NCBI GenBank assembly: GCA_030427385.1
Contig: JAUHWR010000001.1
Span: forward strand, 1,856,042 to 1,920,041
Source of the DNA: Alphaproteobacteria bacterium
GTDB lineage: Bacteria; Pseudomonadota; Alphaproteobacteria; Micavibrionales; Micavibrionaceae
Direction: 5' to 3'
Length of the DNA: 64,000 nt
Below the pieces are notes generated by a model, which was given only the letters and a program-made list of their open reading frames with translations, made no database searches and had not been told where the DNA came from. The number at the start of each line of letters is the position of its first letter. The stretch's first letter is position 1. Made by a program: the position numbers and the translations under genes. Positions 34,949 to 42,578 of this stretch are shown piece by piece.

Positions 34949-35334
34949 TTATCTCCACCAATAAATTTTACTGCATCTCCTGCACAAACAACAGATGCCC
35001 AACAATTGTTTACCCAATCTGTCCCCGAGTTGTGCTGGCAAAAAGTATTAATGACAGCGTCTGCCCCTAATTTTGCAGCCCTCATTTTCACTCCTTGCAA
35101 GGCTTCTTCATTTGACAGCATTTGTATTGGCTTGTACCGATCTCTATGACAAGAAAGCCCTTTTACCGCGCTAATAATTTTATAATTATTGTTTGGAGGC
35201 GCACCATTGTAAACTTGTAAGGTTGCCAGCGTTGCCCGCTGTGTTGAGTTCAGCGATCCAATATCAGGATTGGTAGCGCACCCCGTAAGTTGTAGGCAAA
35301 CTATTGAAGCAAATAAGTTCACAAGTTTTTTCAT
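34945..35334 (-). CDS. RcsF-like lipoprotein
   Basis: 129 residues with a lipoprotein signal (lipobox LTGC, Cys18 or nearby). The mature part follows the RcsF pattern: a G-x-x-C-x segment (VKGLSCHRD), EEALQGVKMRAAKLGADAVINTFC, then CWASVVCAGDAVKF, giving four cysteines that can make two disulfides as in RcsF. RcsF is the outer-membrane stress sensor of the Rcs phosphorelay, but related rickettsial and other proteins are not linked to Rcs. It is an unexpected cargo for a small island. Coupled to the 66-residue gene downstream. Confidence 0.65.
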   Translation of the reverse strand: MKKLVNLFASIVCLQLTGCATNPDIGSLNSTQRATLATLQVYNGAPPNNNYKIISAVKGLSCHRDRYKPIQMLSNEEALQGVKMRAAKLGADAVINTFCQHNSGTDWVNNCWASVVCAGDAVKFIGGDK

Positions 35335-35363
35335 TACTTAAGACTCCCTTAAATTAAAAGTGA

Positions 35364-35546
35364 CTACTAGATGGGCTAGTAGCCGGGAGTTAGTAACCGA
35401 TCATAGAAGCGGCCAGCAGCTTTTAGCCGAGGCTTGGACATGACTGCCGCACCCGGCCGTTAAGCCGAAAGCGACATCATTACGGCTGATGTCAACCGTC
35501 TATGAAGGGGTTACTAAGCCCCAGAGCAAGGCCCATCGCACTGCTC
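35364..35546. ncRNA. Candidate structured RNA or recombination element of the island
   Basis: Several perfect stems nest in 183 bases. CTACTAG/CTAGTAG with loop ATGGG is at 35364-35382. A long-range stem TTAGTAACC..TCATAG (35390-35406) pairs with CTATGA..GGTTACTAA (35500-35517) across a small internal loop. Inside it, CGGCC/GGCCG (35410-35414, 35455-35459) and GACATCA/TGATGTC (35473-35493) form branches. GAGCA/TGCTC (35524-35546) follows. The segment is G+C richer than the surrounding island, and I see no credible reading frame. It does not look like tmRNA, RNase P, SRP or 6S RNA. Strand not determined. Confidence 0.45.
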
Positions 35547-35873
35547 CGAGGACTAAGTTACACTGGAAAGGAATTAGACAGCAAGCCAAAAGCTTTATTG
35601 AGTCTGACATTACTTTATAAAAAAGTATGGCTACGTTTTGAGGTGAGAGATTTTAGGAAAAAGGGAACTATTGATGGAGCGCCATTGTGATGGGGGGGGG
35701 CGAGGGGTAAAATAAATATATTTATGGATTCAAGAATTGTGGTAAAGTCTGTGCAATCTCAAATAACATATAAATGTTTAATAAATATTATTTGGGGGCA
35801 AAAAAAGGGGCATGAAATAAATACTGTAACATTTTAATATTTAAGATCAATGAGTTAGAGGCTTAGTTATATG
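35547..35873. other. Gene-free right end of island
   Basis: No supported gene. The stretch is A+T rich, has a run of ten G near 35691-35700, and two GGGGCA hexamers at 35795-35800 and 35807-35812 that match those beside attL. A short open frame at 35502-35690 overlaps the folded segment and has no support. Confidence 0.5.
35795..35812. promoter_or_regulatory. GGGGCA repeats, candidate integrase arm sites (right)
   Basis: Two GGGGCA hexamers separated by six A lie inside the right end of the island, 62 bases before attR; a third copy ends attR at 36014-36019. They mirror the three copies at the left end in sequence and direction, which fits arm-type binding sites. Confidence 0.5.
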
Positions 35874-36019
35874 CCGTCCCGCGCACCATTTCTCTTTTCT
35901 CTCACATTCATTGTAGTTCGCTCAAAGCTGCGTTATCCTTACTCAGCAAGGGTTTCAGCTTATATTTACGTTCGCTATCCTTCGCTTATAACCGCCTACA
36001 CTCACCTCATTTGGGGGCA
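35874..36019. repeat. attR: right direct repeat of the island
   Basis: 146 bases matching attL, starting CCGTCCCGCG then CACCA with one G of the tRNA acceptor end missing. Other differences are scattered substitutions, for example GCGTT for GTGTT and TATATTT for TATGTTT. The tRNA-derived part can no longer give a normal tRNA 3' end. Confidence 0.9.
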
Positions 36020-36128
36020 TAATTGGGGTATAGGCTAAAAATAACCTTACATAGAGGAAAAAATCAGTGTTTATAGCTGGTAATAGAATGGGAGAATAGG
36101 AATTCCATTTTGCTTAATAAGTTATGGC

Positions 36129-37358
36129 TTAACTTTTACCACGCAGGGGGATAGAAAAACAAAAGCAGGTTTGTTCATCGTTGGATGTTGCTTCCAAAGT
36201 GCCGTTATGGGCTTTGGCGATTTCAGAAGAAATGTATAAACCTAGCCCTAAGCCGTTTCTGCTCTTATCATCGCGGCAAAACGGGTTAAACAAAAATGGG
36301 ATCCTGTTTTCCGGTATTTTTTTGCCGGTATTTATGATCTTTACTATAAATTGATCTTGAGTTGTTTTTGTTTCAATGGTGATTGGCCGTTGATTATCGC
36401 CATAAGAAACAGCATTCGCAAGAAGGTTGGAAACAACTTGTAAGATCCGCTGTTGATCACACCAGACATTACATTGAATATTATGGGAGACGTTAATATC
36501 ATAAGAAGGATTAGACACTCTGATTTCTTCGATGGCGTGATCAATCGCCTCAACCAGTTTATGTTCATAGGTGCAATTAATGATAAGACCATCACCCAGG
36601 CGCCCTCTGGCAAAGTCAGAAATATCCTCTATTAAAGAATTCATACGCTGACAGGAATCTGTGATTACCTTTAATAAGGATAAAGATTTAGGGCTTGTTT
36701 CTGTTTCAGAGATGATATTGGCACTGCCCTGTATTGCGCTTAATGGATTTTTCAGGTCATGGCCCAATACGGCGATAAATTGTTCACGAAGTTCCGCATT
36801 TTGTTTTTCTTTTATGAGGCTTTCTTCCGTTTTTTCTAATCTTAATGCCGCATAGACATGTAATCCGATCAGCTCGGTAAATAAGGTAAACATTTCCTGG
36901 ATTTCAGGATTGCGGATTTTTGCAGGTTCAGAATCAAGAGCGCATAACGTTCCAAAAAACTCACCGTTAGGCAACTTAATCGGCACGGATATGTAACTCT
37001 TAAATCCGTATTGCACCGGTATGGGGTTCTTGCAATATACGGGATCAATAGGGGCATTATCGATTATTACGGGCTCATCACTGTGATGAACGGACGTGCA
37101 AAACGTTTCCGCAATTTTAAGCTCATCACCCGGATTCATTCCAAAATTAAGATTGTCTTGAATGTTACATGCAATCCAACGGGAGTCGGTAACCCGCGCA
37201 ACAGCAGCAAAGCGCAAACCGGTAATTTTACAAACCACATCCAGAATTCTGGGAACGACTTCTACCATACTGGTAGCTTTGACTTCTTGCTGAAGCAGAA
37301 GCTCTTCATCGTCAGCATGCATTATTTCAATGCTATTGCGGTTTAGATCAGTTGACAT
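36129..37358 (-). CDS. GAF-domain sensor histidine kinase
   Basis: 409 residues. A GAF domain (about 28-170; FCTSVHHSDEPVIIDNA, YISVPIKLPNGEFFGTLCALD) precedes a HisKA domain with phospho-acceptor His200 in VLGHDLKNPLSAIQG. The HATPase domain follows, with N box NLLANAVSYG, NTGKKIP and GLGLGLYISSEIAKAH. No membrane segment, so it is a cytoplasmic sensor of a diffusible signal or redox state. No response regulator lies beside it. It is just outside the right end of the island, with chromosome-like composition. Confidence 0.92.
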   Translation of the reverse strand: MSTDLNRNSIEIMHADDEELLLQQEVKATSMVEVVPRILDVVCKITGLRFAAVARVTDSRWIACNIQDNLNFGMNPGDELKIAETFCTSVHHSDEPVIIDNAPIDPVYCKNPIPVQYGFKSYISVPIKLPNGEFFGTLCALDSEPAKIRNPEIQEMFTLFTELIGLHVYAALRLEKTEESLIKEKQNAELREQFIAVLGHDLKNPLSAIQGSANIISETETSPKSLSLLKVITDSCQRMNSLIEDISDFARGRLGDGLIINCTYEHKLVEAIDHAIEEIRVSNPSYDINVSHNIQCNVWCDQQRILQVVSNLLANAVSYGDNQRPITIETKTTQDQFIVKIINTGKKIPENRIPFLFNPFCRDDKSRNGLGLGLYISSEIAKAHNGTLEATSNDEQTCFCFSIPLRGKS

Positions 37359-37477
37359 ACGCTATAGAAAAGCTTTTTAGCGTTTTGGTCAAGAAATTAT
37401 GAAATGTTGACTATAATAGCAACAAATGACTCATATAATATTATCACGCTAATTGACAGCGCACCTCCCATAAAGCG

Positions 37478-37526
37478 TTAAGTAACTGTATGCATCAAGC
37501 GCCCAAAGGCTGTAACAGTTACTTAA
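37478..37526. repeat. 12-bp inverted repeat between kinase and subtilase genes
   Basis: TTAAGTAACTGT (37478-37489) and ACAGTTACTTAA (37515-37526) are exact complements separated by 25 bases. It lies downstream of the subtilase gene and upstream of the kinase gene, both leftward. With its wide spacing and no T-run it may be a regulator binding site for the kinase promoter or a weak terminator. Confidence 0.5.
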
Positions 37527-37585
37527 TAAAGATTATAGACAGGTTTTATCCTTATATGTCCCGATCCGCTTTAATCAGTTCACTA

Positions 37586-39820
37586 TCAAACAAAGTTAAA
37601 TCCGTCATCATATGGATTAATAATTTCAATACCATCATTCGGATTTAATCCTTCATCATTCACTGAGATTTCATCGGTAAGACGTGCGGCGTTATCATGG
37701 TCATGCGCGATGGAGGCATTATCATCACCCCCCCCTATCGCATTGCCAGCAGCAGCAAATTCAAAATGATCTGTATTTGCATCACCATTATATGAGTCTG
37801 CGATTGTGTCTTGCCCATTTTCTGTAAGGCTCGAAAGATCAGTCCATTTTCTTAAACCAACGCCTGATGACATTACTTCATTAAACAGATCCGCAATTTT
37901 GTATTTTACGCCACCAAATTTCAGAAATTCCATATTTTTAAGGATATCTTTTCCCCATGACTGATCTGTCCATCTGGTATCAACACGCACATCCGTTGAG
38001 GATCGGAATAAAATATTAACATCTTCGCTGGATCCCCTATACAGGGCAGTGTCACCATATCCCTGTCCGCCGTTCAACATATCATTCCCGCGACCACCCC
38101 ACAGATCGTCATTAAATTTATTACCAGTAATTCTATCGTCCCCATCCCCGCCAAAAATGGCTTTAACACTGCCGTTAAAATTAACTTTTTCGCTCCCAAT
38201 GACATATTTTTTCTGTCCCTCATTAATAAAAATATCTTCAGTTGCCATCGCGAGATTTAGGGTATTTTTCCCATCCCAATCACGAATTGCTTCCGCAGAG
38301 GCGCGCAAATAATCATCCGTAAAATAATATGTGTCATCGTTAGAAATTGTGGCGCCCGTAATCTCTAAATTGACGGCATTTAAAATGTGCCTTGTTGACC
38401 CTTGATATAAATTGTAATCATCCCTTATATGAATCCCCCATTTTCCTTTGGACTCTTCCCCCCAATTACGAAGGGATGAAAATGTAAAATCAAGATATCC
38501 ATTACCATTCGCATTTTCGGCATTATAGCCACTTTCCAATAATACTGACTCGGCAGAATCACCATTCGGGCCGGTTAATACAATGGCCGGCGCATAATTA
38601 TATGAACTATTTGCACGTAATACATCCATATCAACTGTAACGCTTACATGCTCAACACTTATATTTCTATCGACATTGATATAATAAGAGGCCGTTTCAC
38701 CTTGCTTAATGGTCAAATCAGGCGCGCGGCTGATTGAAATTGTCTCCATATTTGCATAGGTTTTTTCCCCTTGATGTGTCTCGGCCAATCTTACGGCATT
38801 ATAAGCATCAACAATGCCTGCCCCTATTTCATAATGATGAAAAAAGCCATGACCATCAATTATAGGCCCGGCTCCATTTTCCTCAAATCTCTCTGTCATC
38901 CTTCCAAAATAATCTGCGCGCGGATTTGATATATCAATGACGGGCTGCTCTGCGGACAGCATCAAAATTTCCTTAACATCACGATATCCCATTTCCGGAT
39001 TGGCTTCCAACATCAAAGCGACAACACTTGAGACCGCGGGCGCAGCAAAAGACGTACCGTTTAACAGCGCATGATTAGTATCACTATAGCCTGCACTTCC
39101 GACGCGATCCGTAGTTAAAATTTTAGCGCCGCCCATACTGACGGCTACATTTGCACCCGGGGATGTAAATGTGGCTGGTTGGTCATATGTATCCACGGCA
39201 CCAACCGCAATCACGTGTGGATTATTGGATGTTACATATGAATTTGAATCTCTATTATTTCCGGCTGAAAAAACAATAACGGTTCCAAGACCGTCCCGTC
39301 CCTCATTAACGGCATAAATTACATTCGCTTCAAACTTCTGATTCAAGAAGGCACCATCTTCATCAAACCCGACTAAAGGTTGTGCGTTATACCAGCTATT
39401 ATTAACAATATCATATTCTGGAAAATATCCAGAATCGCGGTTCACATGGTGTAGTGTTGATGTAAAAAGAGGATTGTAAATCATAGAGAGCTTAACATCC
39501 GGTGCAAGGCCAGAGGTTTTTATGTTACCCATACTGGCCGCAATCACCCCGGCGACAGCAGTGCCATGGTTGTCATTATATGTTTCAGGCTCCGCTTTCC
39601 CATCATTATTTATTCTATCTACGTCCCCGCTTGTATCACGATTTTTGAATTCCGGATGGGATGGATCAAGCCCCTGATCAAGAATAGCGACGCTGACGCC
39701 TTTTCCTGTATATCCCGCCTTATTCCATACGTCGACTACGTTTGATTGAAATTGCTGATATAGACCGGGATGCATACCGGGCGTCATAATCGTTGCATTT
39801 GTATTTTGTTTGTCACTCAT
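37586..39820 (-). CDS. Secreted subtilisin-like serine protease with P domain and RTX repeats
   Basis: 744 residues from the ATG at 39820 (a GTG one codon upstream is also possible; AGGAG fits either). The S8 peptidase triad is Asp48 (VAILDQG), His85 (NDNHGTAVAG) and Ser257 (NGTSFAAP). A P/Homo-B domain follows (about 365-510, with LRNWGEESKGKWGIHIRDD), then RTX calcium-binding nonapeptides (GGDGDDRITGN, GGRGNDMLNGG). It lacks a Sec signal; RTX proteases leave by type I secretion. The C-terminal 90 residues are acidic. No type I transporter is nearby. Confidence 0.9.
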   Translation of the reverse strand: MSDKQNTNATIMTPGMHPGLYQQFQSNVVDVWNKAGYTGKGVSVAILDQGLDPSHPEFKNRDTSGDVDRINNDGKAEPETYNDNHGTAVAGVIAASMGNIKTSGLAPDVKLSMIYNPLFTSTLHHVNRDSGYFPEYDIVNNSWYNAQPLVGFDEDGAFLNQKFEANVIYAVNEGRDGLGTVIVFSAGNNRDSNSYVTSNNPHVIAVGAVDTYDQPATFTSPGANVAVSMGGAKILTTDRVGSAGYSDTNHALLNGTSFAAPAVSSVVALMLEANPEMGYRDVKEILMLSAEQPVIDISNPRADYFGRMTERFEENGAGPIIDGHGFFHHYEIGAGIVDAYNAVRLAETHQGEKTYANMETISISRAPDLTIKQGETASYYINVDRNISVEHVSVTVDMDVLRANSSYNYAPAIVLTGPNGDSAESVLLESGYNAENANGNGYLDFTFSSLRNWGEESKGKWGIHIRDDYNLYQGSTRHILNAVNLEITGATISNDDTYYFTDDYLRASAEAIRDWDGKNTLNLAMATEDIFINEGQKKYVIGSEKVNFNGSVKAIFGGDGDDRITGNKFNDDLWGGRGNDMLNGGQGYGDTALYRGSSEDVNILFRSSTDVRVDTRWTDQSWGKDILKNMEFLKFGGVKYKIADLFNEVMSSGVGLRKWTDLSSLTENGQDTIADSYNGDANTDHFEFAAAGNAIGGGDDNASIAHDHDNAARLTDEISVNDEGLNPNDGIEIINPYDDGFNFV

Positions 39821-39823
39821 CAC

Positions 39824-40135
39824 GTAATCTCCTCATGTGTTCAGAATAAATTAAGTAAAACTTTATAATAAAATATGTTGCTATGTCCAGAGGCATCCAA
39901 CAAGTAATTTTCTTAGTATTTCCCCAAGAAATGTTCACTATAATTATTACAGGGGAAGATGTCACATTTTTTGACAAAATTAGCATGGAGCCTAATGTCA
40001 AAAGCTTGTAACAATAGACTCACAACAGTCATCAGCATGCGTAAATAATCTTCCATCCTATGCATCACGACTATTTTCAAAGATAGATATGTGTTTAATA
40101 TATCGGCTGCTATTATAAGAAAAAGCTGAGGCGAC
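39824..40135. other. Intergenic region between divergent subtilase and purN
   Basis: 312 bases without a supported gene. It is A+T rich and should hold the two divergent promoters. A weak TTCCCC/GGGGAA pair (around 39918-39957) and a TGTCA/TGACA pair nearby are the only dyads seen. A 74-codon leftward frame here has no support. Confidence 0.5.
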
Positions 40136-40738
40136 ATGACACATCATAAACTCAATATCGGCGTTTTAATTTCCGGCGGGGGGTCCAACCTTCAGGCGCT
40201 GATTGATGCCTCTGAACACTCCGATTTTCCCGCAAAAATTACCTGTGTGATATCCAATAAAGATGGAGTATATGGGCTGACGCGTGCGGATCTGGCATGT
40301 ATTCCGCATGCGGTGGTGCCCCATAAAGGACTTAACCGTGAGGAATTTGAACAACAAATTCATCAACTTTTATGCCAGCATAAGGTCGATTTGGTATGCC
40401 TTGCGGGTTTTATGCGTATCCTGAGTGCGGACTTTATTGCCAAGTGGGAGGGGAAAATATTAAATATTCACCCTGCCCTGCTGCCCAAATTCGGCGGGGA
40501 GGGCATGTACGGCCATCACGTCCATGAAGCCGTCATTACCGCAAAAGAGTCGGAGAGCGGCGCGAGCGTGCATATCGTTACCGCCGGATGTGATGAAGGG
40601 CCGGTCATTTTACAAAAATCCGTGCCGGTAGAGCCGGATGATACGCCAGACACACTTGCCGCGCGCGTTTTGGACATTGAGCACGAGATTTACCCCCTAG
40701 CGGTCAAAGAATTCGCACGGCGTCTGACGTCACTTTAA
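40136..40738 (+). CDS. purN: Phosphoribosylglycinamide formyltransferase
   Basis: 200 residues of PurN: GVLISGGGSNLQALID, LAGFMRILSADFI, ILNIHPALLPKF with the catalytic Asn-His pair, and GCDEGPVI with the catalytic Asp. It transfers a formyl group from 10-formyl-THF to GAR in purine synthesis. GAGGCG precedes the ATG. In many bacteria purM is directly upstream; here the upstream neighbour is the divergent protease gene, so purN stands alone. Confidence 0.95.
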   Translation: MTHHKLNIGVLISGGGSNLQALIDASEHSDFPAKITCVISNKDGVYGLTRADLACIPHAVVPHKGLNREEFEQQIHQLLCQHKVDLVCLAGFMRILSADFIAKWEGKILNIHPALLPKFGGEGMYGHHVHEAVITAKESESGASVHIVTAGCDEGPVILQKSVPVEPDDTPDTLAARVLDIEHEIYPLAVKEFARRLTSL

Positions 40739-40739
40739 A

Positions 40740-40767
40740 AAAAACGGCGATTATTTTACCGCTCTTC
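40740..40767 (-). terminator. Possible weak terminator after alpha-glucosidase gene
   Basis: On the minus strand, CGGT pairs weakly with GCCG around an A+T loop and is followed by eight T. It overlaps the end of convergent purN. The stem is short, so this is tentative. Confidence 0.35.
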
Positions 40768-40769
40768 CT

Positions 40770-42404
40770 CTATGCCGCGATTTTATAAAATCCATACCCA
40801 TAAGGTGCCACCGTAAAGGCATCATTATCATGGGATATCCCATGGCTAATCGTGTCAATCGGCGTCAAATTAGTCATATCATATTGACAGGATTTCTCGG
40901 ATTCCCCTGTATTAAACACACATAAAACCTGCTCATTACCATCGGAGCGGATAAAGGCAATGATTTCGTCCGTGGGTATATTCACAAATTTAAAATCGCC
41001 CTTTTTCATGGCCGGGCTGGATTGACGCCAGGCAATAAACTCACGATAGGCATTCAGAACAGAGTTTTCGTCTTTCTCCTGACGATCCGGCGCTAACCCC
41101 GCATGTTCGGTTGGAATCGGCAACCAAGTTTTGCTCGTGGTATTGCTGAAACCGGCATTGGGCGCGGATTTCATCCATGGCATCGGCGTCCGGCATCCAT
41201 CACGTCCGACATGTTCGGGATATAACATGATGTCATACGGATCCACCAGATCTTCAAAAGCCAGCTCTGCCTGCGGCAAACCAAGCTCTTCCCCCTGATA
41301 GATGCAAAAACTACCGCGCAAGGATAAACCGAGCGCCATCAGATATCTCGCCAAGGCCACTTTATCGCTATAATGCGGATTGACGCGGCTAATTGCCCGC
41401 TTGAAATCATGATTACCAATGGACCAGCACATCCAACCATCTTCAATCAATTCTTCAACACGTGTTACCGTGCCGACAATGTCCTGCTCGCTCATATTCG
41501 ATCCGACCAATCCGAACGAATAGGCCATGTGGAATCGCTTGCCAGTTTTTACAAATTTGGCGGCTTCCGCCTCGGCGTCATTTCCGCCCGCTTCCGCCAA
41601 TAAACAACGATCATCCCAGCCATTGATATATGCTCGCAATTCTTCGATAAAATCAATATTCTCCGGCGTATTCATGCTATAAATACGGCTTTGACGCGCC
41701 ATCGGATTTGATTTTGGTATATCTGTCGGCCATGGTTGGTTGTGACCACGCGCCGGATTGGAGCGTAATTGCTTATCATATATATAAGTATGCGCCGTAT
41801 CCAAACGGAACCCGTCCACGCCCATATCCAACCAATATGCGGCCGTATTCTTAATCTCCTGTACCACATCGGGGTTGTGCAAATTAACGTTCGGCTGCGT
41901 TGATAGGAAATGGTGCAGATAATACTGCTCGCGCCGCGCATCCCATGTCCATGCCGGGCCACCAAAATAAGACAGCCAGTTATTCGGCGGGCCGCCATCG
42001 GGCTGCGGATCCGCCCAGACGTACCAATCCGCCATATGGCTATCACGGCTTTGGCGGCTATCTTTAAACCAGCGATGCTCGTCCGATGTATGTGACCAAA
42101 CCTGATCGATCAGGATTTTTAATCCCAAATCATGGGCGCGTTCCAATAAATCTTTAAAATCCTGAATGGAACCGAAAATCGGATCAACCGCGCGGTAATC
42201 GGAAATATCATACCCAAAATCCTTCATCGGGCTTTTGAAAAACGGCGAGAGCCAGATCGCCTCCGCGCCCAGCTTGGCAATATAATCCAATTTACCGATA
42301 ATCCCCCTTAAATCACCAACGCCGTCACCATTGGCATCGCAATAACTGCGGGGATATACCTGATACATAACGCAACCGCGCCACCATTCACTATTTTTTT
42401 CCAT
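40770..42404 (-). CDS. GH13 alpha-glucosidase
   Basis: 544 residues. The N-terminus WWRGCVMYQVYPRSYCDANGDGVGDLRGI is typical of the oligo-1,6-glucosidase/alpha-glucosidase subgroup. Catalytic residues are nucleophile Asp202 (GFRLDTA), acid/base Glu271 (LLAEAGG) and Asp333 (IGNHD). No signal peptide, so it acts in the cytoplasm on short alpha-glucosides imported by the cell. It lies with an OtsB-like phosphatase and glucokinase, suggesting a small glucoside or trehalose use cluster; alpha-1,4 versus 1,6 or trehalose specificity cannot be read. Confidence 0.92.
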   Translation of the reverse strand: MEKNSEWWRGCVMYQVYPRSYCDANGDGVGDLRGIIGKLDYIAKLGAEAIWLSPFFKSPMKDFGYDISDYRAVDPIFGSIQDFKDLLERAHDLGLKILIDQVWSHTSDEHRWFKDSRQSRDSHMADWYVWADPQPDGGPPNNWLSYFGGPAWTWDARREQYYLHHFLSTQPNVNLHNPDVVQEIKNTAAYWLDMGVDGFRLDTAHTYIYDKQLRSNPARGHNQPWPTDIPKSNPMARQSRIYSMNTPENIDFIEELRAYINGWDDRCLLAEAGGNDAEAEAAKFVKTGKRFHMAYSFGLVGSNMSEQDIVGTVTRVEELIEDGWMCWSIGNHDFKRAISRVNPHYSDKVALARYLMALGLSLRGSFCIYQGEELGLPQAELAFEDLVDPYDIMLYPEHVGRDGCRTPMPWMKSAPNAGFSNTTSKTWLPIPTEHAGLAPDRQEKDENSVLNAYREFIAWRQSSPAMKKGDFKFVNIPTDEIIAFIRSDGNEQVLCVFNTGESEKSCQYDMTNLTPIDTISHGISHDNDAFTVAPYGYGFYKIAA

Positions 42405-42523
42405 ATATGTCTTAATTGTTTTCTATAGTTCAGAAATTTACTATCTTTTTAAGATTAACTCGTACGGATATTAATCAGCAAAAAAAATATTAACATATTT
42501 TCAACAAATTGTTTATATATCTG

Positions 42524-42553
42524 CAAAAAAAAGCCCTGATTGTATCAGGGCTT
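42524..42553 (-). terminator. Intrinsic terminator of OtsB-like gene
   Basis: AAGCCCTGAT and ATCAGGGCTT (42531-42540, 42544-42553) form a perfect 10-bp stem with a 3-base loop. On the minus strand it is followed by a T-run. It lies 26 bases after the stop of the OtsB-like gene. Confidence 0.9.
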
Positions 42554-42578
42554 AAATATTATTGAATAGATCGGATCT

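Larger units (their letters stand above)
25849..36019. mobile_element. Integrative genomic island at tRNA-Phe (about 10.2 kb)
   Basis: The left edge is the last 16 bases of tRNA-Phe and the right edge a near-copy of the same 146-147 bases. A P4-type integrase starts 170 bases after the tRNA gene. The contents are integrase, unknown, excisionase-like protein, unknown, helicase-like ATPase, unknown, then leftward-reading PIN plus helical-repeat operon, two small genes with an RcsF-like lipoprotein, and a folded non-coding segment. Genes are A+T richer than the flanks. No capsid, tail, conjugation or relaxase genes are visible, so it is a small island that probably depends on a helper or is no longer mobile. 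Confidence 0.9.

Noticed and set aside
35364-35546. Folded segment as tmRNA, RNase P RNA, SRP RNA or a group II intron
   Set aside because: Key conserved sequences of these RNAs are missing, and there is no reverse transcriptase nearby for an intron or retron.
35502-35690. Rightward 62-codon frame at right end of island
   Set aside because: It overlaps the folded segment, lacks a ribosome-binding site and has unnatural composition.
25849-36019. Reading the island as a complete prophage or conjugative element
   Set aside because: No capsid, terminase, tail, relaxase or type IV conjugation gene is present.
39913-40137. Leftward 74-codon frame between the subtilase and purN genes
   Set aside because: It occupies the divergent promoter region and overlaps the purN start; no motif or start signal supports it.
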